Source of the DNA: Plazaster borealis
Lineage: Eukaryota; Echinodermata; Asteroidea; Forcipulatida; Labidiasteridae
Length of the DNA: 64,000 bases
Reading direction: 5' to 3'
Assembly: GCA_021014325.1 (NCBI GenBank)
Contig: CM037472.1
Coordinates: forward strand, 10,788,001 to 10,852,000
In this document: piece by piece, positions 23,652 to 34,549 of the stretch
Position numbering within the stretch: the first letter of the stretch is position 1
Layout of the letters: each line of letters begins with the position of its first letter
The notes under the pieces: model-generated
Told to the model about the DNA's origin: nothing
Databases searched by the model: none
The model's input: the letters and a program-made list of their open reading frames with translations, nothing else
Made by a program: the position numbers and the translations under genes

Positions 23652-23745
23652 GCGGCCATGTGGCCCAGCGGGCTAGCTCACAGCTCCCGGAATCCTGGAG
23701 CTGTGAGCTCGGGGGTTCAAATCCTGGTGAGGCCCTTTTTTACCA
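23652..23745 (+). mobile_element. tRNA-like Pol III unit
   Basis: The sequence has an A-box-like TGGCCCAGCGGGCTAG near 23660, a B-box GGTTCAAATCC near 23717, near-pairing ends GGCC...GGCC and a T run at 23737-23741. The anticodon position is an 11-bp hairpin (CTCACAGCTCC with its complement), longer than in a real tRNA. I read it as a tRNA-derived SINE head or a decayed tRNA. Confidence 0.55.
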
Positions 23746-23781
23746 GTAAAAAAGACATTTTTTTTAAATTCTTGTAAAAAT

Positions 23782-23855
23782 GGGTAGGGCTTGAACCTGG
23801 TACCTTTAGCTCTGTAGCCTCTATCTCTTACCGCTCTGCTACTGAGCTTTCTTAA
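23782..23855 (-). mobile_element. tRNA-like unit in opposite orientation
   Basis: On the minus strand there is an A-box-like GTAGCAGAGCGGTAAGAG and a B-box GGTTCAAGCCC, spaced as in a tRNA. It faces the plus-strand unit at 23652 across about 40 bases. No clean acceptor stem was found. Confidence 0.5.
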
Positions 23856-24034
23856 AAATTTAACGTTTTTTGACCTGATGAATATTAGAATGGACTGACT
23901 TAGAAATAATTTCAAAATAAATTTTCCCTGGCTATACCCTTGGATTTTTGGCCGATCTGAGGGCTGACCAAGGGCCTTGGAGCTTGGCTTGGGGAGTAAA
24001 ATTACCAAGTGCTGAGGGGCCAGGGAGGCTACTG

Positions 24035-25400
24035 GGCAGTCAGTCAGCCAGTTGGCTGGGCTGGTTGTGGTGATGGGCTGGTGATGACTGGGCAGTCAGT
24101 GGGCTGGGCTGGTTGAGCTGATGGCTAGGGGTGATGGGCTGTACTGGTTGGGATGAGGGCTTGGGGTGATGGTAGGATTGATGGGCTGGACTGGTTGGGA
24201 TGAGGGCTTGGGGTGATGGTAGGATTGATGGGCTGGACTGGTTGGGATGAGGGCTTGGGGTGATGGTAGGATTGATGGGCTGGACTGGTTGGGATGAGGG
24301 CTTGGGCTGATTGTAGGATTGATGGGCTGGACTGGTTGGGATGAGGGCTTGGGGTGATGGTAGGATTGATGGGCTGGACTGGTTGGGATGAGGGCTTGGG
24401 GTGATGGTAGGATTGATGGGCTGGACTGGTTGGGATGAGGGCTTGGGGTGAGGGTAGGATTGATGGGCTGGACTGGTTGGGATGAGGGCTTGGGGTGATG
24501 GTAGGATTGATGGGCTGGACTGGTTGGGATGAGGGCTTGGGGTGAGGGTAGGAGTGATCGGCTGGACTGGTTGGGATGAGGGCTTGGGGTGAGGGTAGGA
24601 TTGATGGGCTGGACTGGTTGGGATGAGGGCTTGGGGTGATGGGCTGGACTGTTTGGGATGAGGGCTTGGGGTGATGGGCTGGACTGTTTGGGATGAGGGC
24701 TTGGGGTGAGGGTAGGAGTGATGGGCTGGACTGGTTCGGATGTGGGCTTGGGGTGAGGGTAGGAGTGATGGGCTGGACTGGTTTGTATGAGGGCTTGGGG
24801 TGAGGGTAGGATTGATGGGCTGGACTGGTTGGGATGAGGGCTTGGGGTGATGGCAGGATTGATGGGCTGGACTGGTTGGGATGAGGGCTTGGGGTGAGGG
24901 TAGGAGTGATGGGCTGTACTGGTTGGGATGAGGGCTTGGGGTGATGGTATAGGAATGATGGGCTGGACTGGTTGGGATGTGGGCTTGGGGTGATGGTAGG
25001 ATTGATGGGCTGGACTGGTTGGATGAGGGCTTGGGGTGATGGTAGGATTGATGGGCTGGACTGGTTGGGATGAGGGCTTGGGGTGATGGCAGGATTGATG
25101 GGCTGGACTGGTTGGGATGAGGGCTTGGGGTGATGGCAGGATTGATGGGCTGGACTGGTTGGGATGAGGGTTTGGGGTGAGGGTAAGAGTGATGGGCTTG
25201 ACTGGTTGGGATGAGGGCTTGGGGTGATGGGCTGGACTGGTTGGGATGAGGGCTTGGGGTGATGGGCTGGACTGTTTGGGATGAGGGCTTCTGGACCAGT
25301 GCTGGGGTGATGGCTGGCTGGACTTGGGCATGATGAAGCTGGGGAGAGGGCTGGGGTTGGGGCTTGGTGTGAGTGTAGGGGATTGGTCTGGTAGTTATCA
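24035..25400. repeat. 47-bp minisatellite with 35-bp variants
   Basis: The unit starts GGGCTGGACTGGTTGGGATG and ends TAGGATTGAT, with starts such as 24183 and 24230 (period 47). A shorter 35-bp variant lacks GGTAGGATTGAT (for example 24606 to 24641, and near 25210-25290). Copies are mostly over 90% alike. Because 47 is not a multiple of three, all three minus frames run through as Pro/Ser/His/Gln-rich peptides of 411-507 codons. The frames overlap completely, so I treat them as repeat products. Confidence 0.9.
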
Positions 25401-25700
25401 TGCTGGTGTGATCGATGCCTGATGGAGATGGGTATGATTAAGTTTTGGAGGACTGGGGAGTTTGCTGGGATGAGATGGATGGGCCGAAGGCTAATTGAGG
25501 TCAGGGGTGATGGAGTAGTAGTCATGGGGATGGATGTTCGGTAGACTCTAGTTGGGCTAGGTGGGTTGGGGTTCATGGGACATAATATCGCTGTAGGGTG
25601 GAATTGATTTAAAGTGATGGTATATATTTTTGGAATTTTTCCTTTCAAAATCTAAGGGTGAATCTGCTATGAAAAAGATCCCTAAAGGCTGGTACTTTGT
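25401..25700. other. Edge of the minisatellite; no gene seen
   Basis: G-rich sequence with weak similarity to the 47-bp unit fades into AT-rich DNA. No gene is recognised. Confidence 0.5.
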
Positions 25701-26395
25701 ATTAAAGGTTTTGTAATAGTGTTTTGTAAATTAATTCAAAGAGCTGAGGTGGAAGTTCTTTATTAAAGTGGTTATTTGTAGTTGTAATTTAAAGGTAGTG
25801 AGGTTTGGTATTAAAGGTGTGGTATGGTACATTTTTTATTGAAGTAATGAAAGGGGTCAAACTTTTGATATTAAGGTGGTTATTCTTATAAGTAATTTAG
25901 AGGTAGGAGCTTTTTGTATTAAAGGTGTGGTATGGTACATTTTTTATTGAAAGTATTGAAAGGGCAGAACTTTTGATATTAAAGTGGTAATATTCTCAGA
26001 TGTAATTTAAAGGTAGGGGGTTTGTTATTAAAGGTGTGGTATGGTACATTTTTTATTGAAAGTATTGATAGGGGTGGAACATTTTATATTAAAGTGGTTA
26101 TTCTTAGATGTAATTTAAAGGTAGGGGTTTGTATTAAAGGTGTGGTATGGTACATTTGTTATTAAAAGTATTTAAAGGGGTGGAACGTTTTATGTTAAAG
26201 TGGTTATTCTTAGATGTAATTTAAAGGTAGGGGGTTTGTTATTAAAGGTGTGGTATGGTACATTTTTTATTAAAAGTATTTAAAGGGGTGGAACATTTTA
26301 TGTTAAAGTGGTTATTCTTAGATGTAATTTAAAGGTAGGGGGTTGGTATTAAAGGTGTGGTATGGTACATTTTGTATTGAAAGTATGATGACTGC
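25700..26395. repeat. About 108-bp tandem repeat, about 6 copies
   Basis: The phrase AAAGGTGTGGTATGGTACAT occurs at 25813, 25921, 26030, 26136, 26244 and 26351, giving spacings of 106-109. Each unit also holds TTAAAGTGGTTATTCTTAGA and AATTTAAAGGTAGGGG. The plus-strand frame starting at 26343 begins in the last unit and is not supported as a gene. Confidence 0.9.
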
Positions 26396-26854
26396 ATGGT
26401 TTATCATAATATTTAAAGACACATTATATGGATTAAAGATGTTTTGGTATTTTTCAAATTTATATAGGGATGATACTTTTTATGGAAAAGGATTGAGAGG
26501 AAATGTAAAGCAATTTGGTGCGGCCATCTTTGTTGGACTCCCGTCTACTCATTTATATCTGGATTATACGTACTGGTTTAGGAAGGGGACCGGTCCATAT
26601 TATTTGCGGGTTGGATTTCGTGAAATAAATTCTGGGTTTTTGGTAATAACAAGTTTTGCTTAATACAGTAACCATAACAGAATAAGGGAATGAAACATAT
26701 ATTTCTTGCTACATTCATAGAATCATTTTATTTTTAAACTTCCAACAGTTGAAAACATTATAATTTGTTCAAATATAATAAACATTATCAGCATGAGAAC
26801 AATAATTAAGCAGTAACTAAAACAAAGGCCCAAAATAGAAACATGTTAAAAAAC
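26396..26854. other. AT-rich sequence, no gene supported
   Basis: A plus-strand frame of 106 codons (26343-26663) has no recognisable motif, starts in a tandem repeat and shows no splice or start context that would support it. Confidence 0.4.
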
Positions 26855-27175
26855 TGTTGAGGAATATTTTCTGCCCCCTTTTATGGACAAAGTTTTTGGA
26901 GACGTGAATTCAATTATCTATTATTTATCAATAAGTAAACGACAACAAAAGTAAACAATTTTGCACCTTTTGAAGAATATTTTGTGCCCTTTTTTACGGG
27001 CAAAGTTTTGTGAAAAGTTATTTCTATTATGAATTATTTATCAATAAATAGACTACAAAAAGTAAACAGAATTGAACATTTTGAGGAATATTGTCAGCCC
27101 TTTTTACAGTCAAAGTTTTTTGGAAAAGTAATTTTAAGTATCAATTATTTATCAATAAATAAACTACATTATAAC
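26855..27175. repeat. About 110-bp tandem repeat, 3 copies
   Basis: Three units each run GA(G/A)GAATATT, a short GCCC...TTTT(A/T)C block, CAAAGTTTT and ATTATTTATCAATAA, starting near 26860, 26971 and 27083. Divergence is around 20% by eye. Confidence 0.8.
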
Positions 27176-27677
27176 TTGGGCACATTTTAAAGTTGACCCC
27201 AAATCACAGTTAGTGTACTATCAGAAATTTTGCACTTGTTTATTACAAAACTAATTTCCATTTTGCAAATTGAACTAATAACTCCAGGTTGTAGAGCACT
27301 TCTTTTCAATAAAGAGTGAACTATTTTTCAAGACTTTTGTTTGTGGAATCCATTTTTCTTTATTTTTGATAAAAATAGCCCACATATCCTAGTAGCTAGA
27401 TAAAAGCAATTTACTACATTCAATTTCACCTTTTCTTTTGCGCCAGGCACTTAAACAAGATTAACACTCAATTTAACAATCCACTCAAACAGCATTCAAT
27501 TCAAATTTGCAGCAGCTTTTTTGCTGAAATCTCTAGTTGCTAAGTTGAATGCCAATTTGGCATGGCTAAAAAGAACACTTGGTAAGAAGTACTATAAACT
27601 ATAATAGTAGTAAACTTGCGGGTACAACCATGTGTAAAATCTCTTTGGGAGGAGTGTTGGTTCTGAAAACAACCCGT
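27176..27677. other. AT-rich intergenic, nothing recognised
   Basis: No open frame, repeat or splice-flanked exon that I can support. Confidence 0.5.
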
Positions 27678-27748
27678 TGGGTCTCGACGTTTCGAACAGT
27701 ATACTCCTGAAGACGAGCAGAGTATACTGTTCGAAACGTCGAGACCCA
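27678..27748. repeat. 29-bp perfect inverted repeat with 13-base loop
   Basis: The left arm 27678-27706 (beginning TGGGTCTCGACGTTTCG) and right arm 27720-27748 are exact reverse complements. The loop and right arm contain CTGAAGA, a 6-bp stem GAGCAG/CTGTTC and GAAAC. This layout is close to a hammerhead ribozyme core but has one extra C. Similar CGAAACGTC phrases occur in Penelope-like elements. A diverged relative lies near 47425-47495. Confidence 0.6.
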
Positions 27749-28540
27749 AAACTATGATAAATAGGGTAGCAAAACTTTCTCTTTACTTATTGAAAGTGCA
27801 ATTTTGACTTTGCAAATATGACAAAGTGCATTTTTCCTTAATTTGCATCCAATTTGATTTTGTACGAATTGGAATTATCCAAACTGAAATTGATGAGAGT
27901 TTTTTTTCCGCAGAAAGTCTTGAGAATTGAGCAACTAATCTAGTTCTTTAAGATTATCTTTTTAACGATGTGAAAGCATTTTATTTCTAAGAATGGTTTG
28001 GGGTTTGGGCAGGGGCGAGGGGGGCTGAGTATAACGAGGTAATTACAGGAAGTGTTCAAAAGACCCCAGACTTCTTACATTTTCCTTTTTACTTCTTAAT
28101 TTGTATTGGCTATTTGTTCGTTCTTATCTAACTTTTTATAAATTATAAATTTGTCTACTCACGACTATAAGGTCATTAGTGCAATTTGTATGGGTTTGAT
28201 AAAATTGCTTTTGCATCTTTTTAAGCTCCTGGTAAATGTGGTTTATTGATCAAGAGTGGTCTTCAAAGTATTGGTTTGGCAAAAAGAAACATTCCTTTTC
28301 TAAGTAAAGCATTTATTTATTTATTTAGATTATTTTATTTCAAATGTATACGCATTTTTCATTTAATGACCTTTTGGTAATTAAGAATATGAAATTGCAA
28401 TTAATGACCTTATAGCACTGAGCCGACGATTTACATTTTGTTGTTGTTTATTATACATGTTCAATGAAGTAGTGGGAAATGAACCAAATCAAATTGGTTT
28501 AAAAAAAAATGCTAGTCTAGGGTGCTAAACTCAATCTATA
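27749..28540. other. AT-rich intergenic
   Basis: No gene or clear repeat seen. Confidence 0.5.
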
Positions 28541-28922
28541 AAAGGGAGGGAATAACTTTGGTAATTACTCCAAAAATTGATGACCATAAAAACTCACTTG
28601 GCAAGAAGCACTGCAGCTTTTGATAATGTATAACATTTTGAGAAACAACTCCCTTCAAAGGAATGCGGTTTTAGAGAGAGGGATTAAAAAACATTTCAAA
28701 CTGAGAAACATTCCTGCATGCAATGTTTCTCAGATGTGTATTCCAATTACGGATTATTCTTCCTGCATGGAAATCACCTCTCCAGATTTTCAGCGATATC
28801 TCAAAACTGCTACCCCTTTTGAAATGAATTTTCCACAGGTTAGTTTTATTGTATATATAACTACATAGGATTAAAACAATCGAACGGTTCCAAAAAACAT
28901 AGGTATACTTTGCCTTAAATGC
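28541..28922. mobile_element. MITE of the family B type
   Basis: Matches the element at 57058-57814 in order. Shared features are TTTGGTAATTACTCC, ACTCACTTGGCAAGAAGCAC, CTGAGAAACATT...GTTTCTCAGA as an internal inverted repeat, and CAGATTTTCAGCGATATCTC. The ends are eroded. The overlapping short frames on both strands are shadows. Confidence 0.65.
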
Positions 28923-29179
28923 TTTACTTTGTAAAAATATTAGCACTTGTCTTCAACTCACAGACAATCTTATATTAAACAGCATTATTGATAAAGTGCA
29001 TTAGGAAATTATAAAAATTCTACACTGTTAAATCAATGGTTTTTGAGAGATGTATAATGCATTCCTTTTTCTACTACGCATGCAAACAACCATTGAGTAT
29101 TCATCATACTCTCTGAAAAACAGTTCATGGGCCTGGGACTGCATAGATTGTGTTTGATTTATAACTATTGGGGTAAACG
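28923..29179. other. Sequence 3' of the candidate two-exon gene
   Basis: AT-rich, no gene seen. If the minus-strand frame at 29180-29487 is real, its 3' UTR would lie here. Confidence 0.35.
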
Positions 29180-29487
29180 TTAATCAAAACATGTTTTCAA
29201 TTTTTCAACTGTGTAATCAATCTGTAGGGGCAAACCATTCATCTGGGTTAGGCTGGTGCCAGCATGAAGTCCCCAAAATGTTGTGGCATGTGGCGTAGGG
29301 GTGTCGTTTGTAAAGTGCTGCAAAAACAGCCCACTTTTTGATGTTAGTGTACAAAAGCAATGTAACCCACAGGGATTTTGCATACCTCTAAATTGGTGCA
29401 CGATTGGTAGACATTGGGTTGATTGTAGGCACTTGCAGGTCTCTGACACATTTTGAATGGGTAATCATTGGAGATTGGCATGCATAT
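29180..29487 (-). CDS. Candidate two-exon gene end, unknown protein
   Basis: On the minus strand, 29386-29487 (102 bases) is open in the phase-0 frame and reads ICMPISNDYPFKMCQRP and onward to SCTNLE. It has an acceptor TTCCCTTACTAG before it and a donor GAG|GTATGC after it. A 68-base intron (29318-29385) ends TGTTTTTGCAG. The next exon, 29180-29317, continues in the same phase (HFTNDTPTPHATTFWGLHAG and onward) to a TAA at 29180. Two open exons with matching phase and good sites support a gene, but I do not recognise the protein. An upstream exon was not found with confidence. The satellite spacers at 31, 34, 36 and 40 kb are relatives of this DNA. Confidence 0.4.
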
Positions 29488-30203
29488 CTAGTAAGGGAAG
29501 AAATGGAAATTTGTAAAACCATTGATTTTTTGGGGTAAAATTCCTTTGAAATCAATAGCAATTTCAAGAGCTGTGAACAGTTTTCATCTGTAGGAACAAG
29601 TATAATTTTTTTTCTCAATTGGAAATATGAGGTCTGTGTGGAAATAAGTGTGTAGAAGGGCTAGTGTATATCTTTCAAGTTCCTACTAGTGGTTTTAAAA
29701 ACAGAGTCAAAGAGTCACAATGCGATTCAAAACCTCTTTTTCTTCAAACAAAAATTGAATAAAAAAATTTCAGATCCAAATGTTTTACCTGATCCTATCC
29801 CAAACAATTCAATAAAATTAAAAAAGTAAACGGCAAAGAAGGACTTGGGAGGATTTTGATCAAATTGCACGCATATTTTAATTGTTGCATTGCTGATGTT
29901 GGAAGAATGTCAAATGCCTGAAATAGTTCTCTTCAAGAAATGCAAACATACAACGTACAAATATCTTGGAATGAATTGTAAGAAATGCTACAAAAAACAC
30001 CTTATATTAACCACTTCATATCGGTATTCAAAAACAAATTGTTTAATGACCATGCCTGGTACTTTTTTCTAAGCTTTTTGAGTTATTGTTTTATTTGAAG
30101 ACATCATTGCCACAATAAATTTAAAACCCTGACTTGAATAAGGAAAGTCAACAAGGGCTCTCTTAATAAGCAAAAGGTTTTTTGGTCCTCTTGAGAGAAA
30201 AGC
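29488..30203. other. Sequence between the candidate gene end and the satellite
   Basis: The minus frame at 29388-29618 overlaps the candidate exon in another frame. A possible further exon after TTGTTCCTACAG (about 29590) is too close to the next acceptor for a normal intron, so it is not called. Confidence 0.35.
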
Positions 30204-31018
30204 ACTCACCATTGCCAGTCATCTGGGCAACCACTGTCATACATCTGGCCAAACATTGCCATTGATCTGGGCAACCATTGCCATTCATCGGGGCAACCAT
30301 TGCCAGTCATCTGGGCAATCATTATAATACATCTGGGCAACCATTGCCATTGATCTTGGCAACCATTGCCATACAACTGGGCAACCATTGCAATAACTCT
30401 TGGCTACCATTGCCATAACACTTGGCAACCACTGCCATTGATCTGGGCAACCATTGCAATACAACTGGGCAAACATTGCCATAACTCTGGGCAACTATTG
30501 CCATACATCTGGGAAAAAACAATGCCATTCCTGTGGGCAACATTCATTGCAATACGACTGGGCAACCATTGCCATTTATCTGGGCAACCATTGCCAGTCA
30601 CCTGGGCAACCATTGCCATACAACTGGGCAACCGTTGCCATTTATCTGGGCAACCATTGCCAGTCATCTGGGCAACCACTGCTATTGATCCAGGCAACCA
30701 TTGACATTGATCTAGGCAACCATTGCCATTGATCTGGGCAACCATTGCCATACATCTGGGCAACCATTGCCATTGATCTGGGCAACCATTGCCATACATC
30801 TGGGCGACCATTGCCAGTCATCTGGGCAACCATTGCCATACAACTGGGCAACCATTGCCACAACTCTGGGCAACCATTGCCAGTCATCTGGGAAACCACT
30901 GCTATTGATCTAGGCAACCATTGCCATTGATCTAGGCAACCATTGCCATTGATCTGGGCAACCTTTGCCACACAACTGGGCAACCAATGCCATTGATCTG
31001 GGCAACTATTGCCAGTCA
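30204..31018. repeat. 22-bp satellite, block A (about 37 units)
   Basis: The unit is GGGCAACCATTGCC followed by an 8-base variable part such as ATACATCT, AGTCATCT, ATTGATCT or ATACAACT. Units are head to tail with few length changes. The invariant part is a dyad (GGCAA, CCA, TTGCC). All reading frames are free of stops in most units, so long frames appear on both strands. These are not genes. Confidence 0.95.
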
Positions 31019-31392
31019 TCTTGACTTGGGCTCGAATGGGGTTCCAAGATGTTGTGGCATAAAAGTACGATGTTTACAGTGCTGCAAAAACAGCCCAATG
31101 TACCAAAGGCAACATGGGGAAAAAGGAAAACTTACATAATCTTTCTATCTGGATTGTACACCTACACATGTACCATGATGGGTAGACTTTTGGCTGATGG
31201 TGTGCATCTTTATGCCTCAGGCGGCTACTTAGATGTTGTTGATGGGCAAACATCATTGAAGATTGGTATGCCTTTATGTCTGCAGAAAGAAAACAATTAG
31301 TTGACTTTAAATGAAGCTACAGGAATATATGATGATGGGAATATTGCTGTAAGAGGTAATTTTTATATGAACCTTTACAAATAGTAGGCCTC
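31019..31392. repeat. Satellite spacer, copy 1 (about 375 bp)
   Basis: Starts TTGACTTGGGCTCGAATGGG and ends AGTAGGCCTCTCATACTT. A plus frame (31049-31300) and a minus frame (31074-31256) are both open. On the minus strand an acceptor (TTGTTTTCTTTCTGCAG) and a donor (GTAAGTTTTCC) bound 31136-31279. A second acceptor TGTTTTTGCAG lies about 54 bases downstream. The sequence is related to 29263-29487. Confidence 0.85.
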
Positions 31393-34172
31393 TCATACTT
31401 GCCATACATCTGGGCAACCATTGCCATACATCTGGGCAACAATTGCCTTTGATCTGGGCAACCATTGCCAGTCATCTGGGCAACCATAGCCAGTCATCTG
31501 GGCAACCATTGCCATACATCTGGGCAACCATTGCCATGCAACTGGGCAACCATTGCCATACAACTGGGCAACCATTGCCATACAACTGGGCAACCATTGC
31601 CAGTCATCTGGGCAACCATTGCCATACATCTGGGCAACCATTGCCATTCATCTGGGCAACCATTGCCAGTCATCTGGGCAACCATTGCCATACATCTGGG
31701 CAACCATTGCCATTTTATCGGCAACCATTGTCATGCAACTGGGCAACCATTGCCATACAACTGGGCAACCATTGCCAGTCATCTGGGTAACCATTGCCAT
31801 ACATCTGGGCAACCATTGCCATTCATCTGGGCAACCATTGCCAGTCATCTGGGCAACCATTGCCGTACATCTGGGCAACCATTGCCATTTTATGGGCAAA
31901 CATTGCCATTCATCTGGGCAACAAGTGCAAGTCATCTTGGCAACCATTGCCAGCCAGTAATCTGGGCAACAATTGCCAGTCATCTGGGCAACCATTGCAA
32001 GTCATCTGGGCAACCATTGGCATTGATCTGGGCAACCATTGGCATTGATCTGGGCAACCATTGGCATTGATCTGGGCAACCATTGGCATTGATCTTGGCA
32101 ACCATTGCCTGTCATCTGGGCAAAAATTGCCAGTCATCTGAGCAACAATTGCCATTGATCTGAGCAACCATTGCCATTCATCTGGGCAACCATAGCCAGT
32201 CATCTGGGCAACCATTGGCATACAACTGGGCAACCATTGCCATACAACTGGGCAACCATTGCCAGTCATCTGGGCAACCATTGCCATACATCTGGGCAAC
32301 CATTGCCTTTGATCTGGGCAACCATAGCCAGTCATCTGGGCAACCATTGGCATACATCTGGGCAACCATTGCCATACAACTGGGCAACCATTGCCATACA
32401 ACTGGGCAACCATTGCCATACAACTGGGCAACCATTGCCATTGATCTGGGTAACCACTGCCACTGATCTGGACAACCATTGCCATACATCTGGCCAACCA
32501 TTGCCAGTCATCTGGGCAACCATTGGCATTGATCTGGGCAACCATTGGCATTGATCTTGGCAACCATTGCCTGTCATCTGGGCAAACATTGCCAGTCATC
32601 TGAGCAACAATTGCCATTGATCTGAGCAACCATTGCCATTCATCTGGGCAACCATAGCCAGTCATTTGGGCAACCATTGGCTAAAAACTGGGCAACCATT
32701 GCCATACAACTGGGCAACCATTGCCAGTCATCTGGGCAACCATTGCCATACATCTGGGAAACCATTGCCTTTGATCTGGGCAACCATAGCCAGTCATCTG
32801 GGCAACAATTGGCATACATCTGGGTAACCATTGCCATGCAACTGGGCAACCATTGCCATACAACTGGGCAACCATTGCCATTCATCTGGGCAACCATTGC
32901 CATATATCTGGGCAACCATTGCCAGACATCTGGACAACCATTGCCATACAACTCGGCAACCATTGCCAGTCATCAGGGCAACCATTGCCATTCATCTGGG
33001 CAACCATTGTCATACATCTGGGCAACCATTGTCATATAACTGGGCAACCATTACCATTGATCTTGGCAACCGTTGCCAGTCATCATCTGGGCAACCATTG
33101 CCATACAACTGGGCAACCATTGTCATACAACTGGGCAACCATTGCCATACAACTGGGCAACCATTGTCATACATCTGGGCAACCATTACCATTGATCTTG
33201 GCAACCATTGTCATACATCTGGGCAACCATTGCCATTGATCTTGGCAACCATTGCCATACAACTGGGCAACCATTGCAATAACTCTGGGCAACCATTACC
33301 ATAACACTTGGCAACCACTGCCATTGATCTGGGCAACCATTGCAATACAACTGGGCAAACATTGCCACAACTCTGGGCAACTATTGCCATACATCTGGGC
33401 AAACAATGCCATTCCTGTGGGCAACATTCATTGCAATACGACTGGGCAACCATTGCCATAACTCTTGGCAACAATTGTCAAACATCTGGGCAACCATTGC
33501 CATTGATCTTGGCAACCATTGCCATACAACTGGGCAACCATTGCAATAACTCTGGGCAACCATTGCCATAACACTTGGCAACCACTGCCATTGATCTGGG
33601 CAACCATTGCAATACAACTGGGCAAACATTGCCATAACTCTGGGCAACTATTGCCATACATCTGGGCAAACAATGCCATTCCTGTGGGCAACATTCATTG
33701 CAATACGACTGGGCAACCATTGCCATAACTCTTGGCAACAATTGTCAAACATCTGGGCAACCATTGCCATTGATCTTAAGCAACCATTGCCATACCACTT
33801 GGCAACCACTGCCGATGATCTGGACAACCATTGCCAGTCATCTGGGCAACCATTGCCATACAACTGGGCAACCATTGCCACAACTCTGGGCAACTATTGC
33901 CATACATCTGGGCAAACAATGCCATTCCTGTGGGCAACATTCATTGCAATACAACTGGGCAACCGTTGCCATTTATCTGGGCAACCATTGCCAGTCATCT
34001 GGGCAACCATTGCCATTGATCTAGGCTACCATTGCCATTGATCTGGGCAACCTTTGCCATTGATCTGGGCAACCTTTGCCAGTCATCTGCGCAACCATTG
34101 TCATTCATCTGGGCAACCTTTGCCATACAACTGGGCAACCAATGCCATTGATCTGGGCAACTATTGCCAGTC
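31393..34172. repeat. 22-bp satellite, block B (about 126 units)
   Basis: Same unit as block A. It contains a higher-order pattern: the run ending CATTGCCTGTCATCTGGGC recurs at 32103 and 32565, 462 bases apart (21 units). Another set with TTCCTGTGGGCAACATTC recurs near 33411, 33678 and 33924, and also in block A near 30527. Confidence 0.95.
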
Positions 34173-34549
34173 ATCTTGACTTGGGCTCGAATGGGGTTCC
34201 AAGATGTTGTGGCATAAAAGTACGATGTTTACAGTGCTGCAAAAACAGCCCGCTGTACCAAAGGCAACATGGGGAAAAAGGAACACTTACATACTCTTTC
34301 TATCTGGATTGTACATCTACACATGTACAATGATGGGTAGACTTTTGGCTGATGGTGTGCATCTTTATGCCTCAGGCGGCTACTTAGATGTTGTTGATGG
34401 GCAAACATCATTGAAGATTGGTATGCCTTTATGTCTGCAGAAAGAAAACAATTAGTTGACTTTAAATGAAGCTACAGGAATACATGATGATGGGAATATT
34501 GCTGTAAGAGGTAATTTTTATATGAACCTTCACAAACAGTAGGCCTCTC
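34173..34549. repeat. Satellite spacer, copy 2
   Basis: Nearly identical to copy 1. The minus-strand splice-like sites are kept, with donor GTAAGTGTTCC. The plus frame at 34204-34455 and the minus frame at 34229-34411 stay open. Confidence 0.85.

Noticed and set aside
24040..25648. Three minus-strand frames of 411-507 codons rich in Pro, Ser and His
   Set aside because: All are the same 47-bp minisatellite read in three phases. No signal peptide, exon structure or non-repeat domain is attached.
26343..26663. 106-codon plus-strand frame after the 108-bp array
   Set aside because: It begins inside the last tandem unit and has no domain or homologue I recognise.
28620..28946. Opposing frames of 82 and 91 codons
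   Set aside because: They lie in a MITE and recur as similar frames at 57099-57366. They are shadows of the element.
31049..31300. 83-codon plus-strand frame in spacers as a conserved gene
   Set aside because: It is open in copies 1-3 but broken by 4 bases in copy 4, and the opposite strand has the better splice-like signals. Not enough to call a gene.
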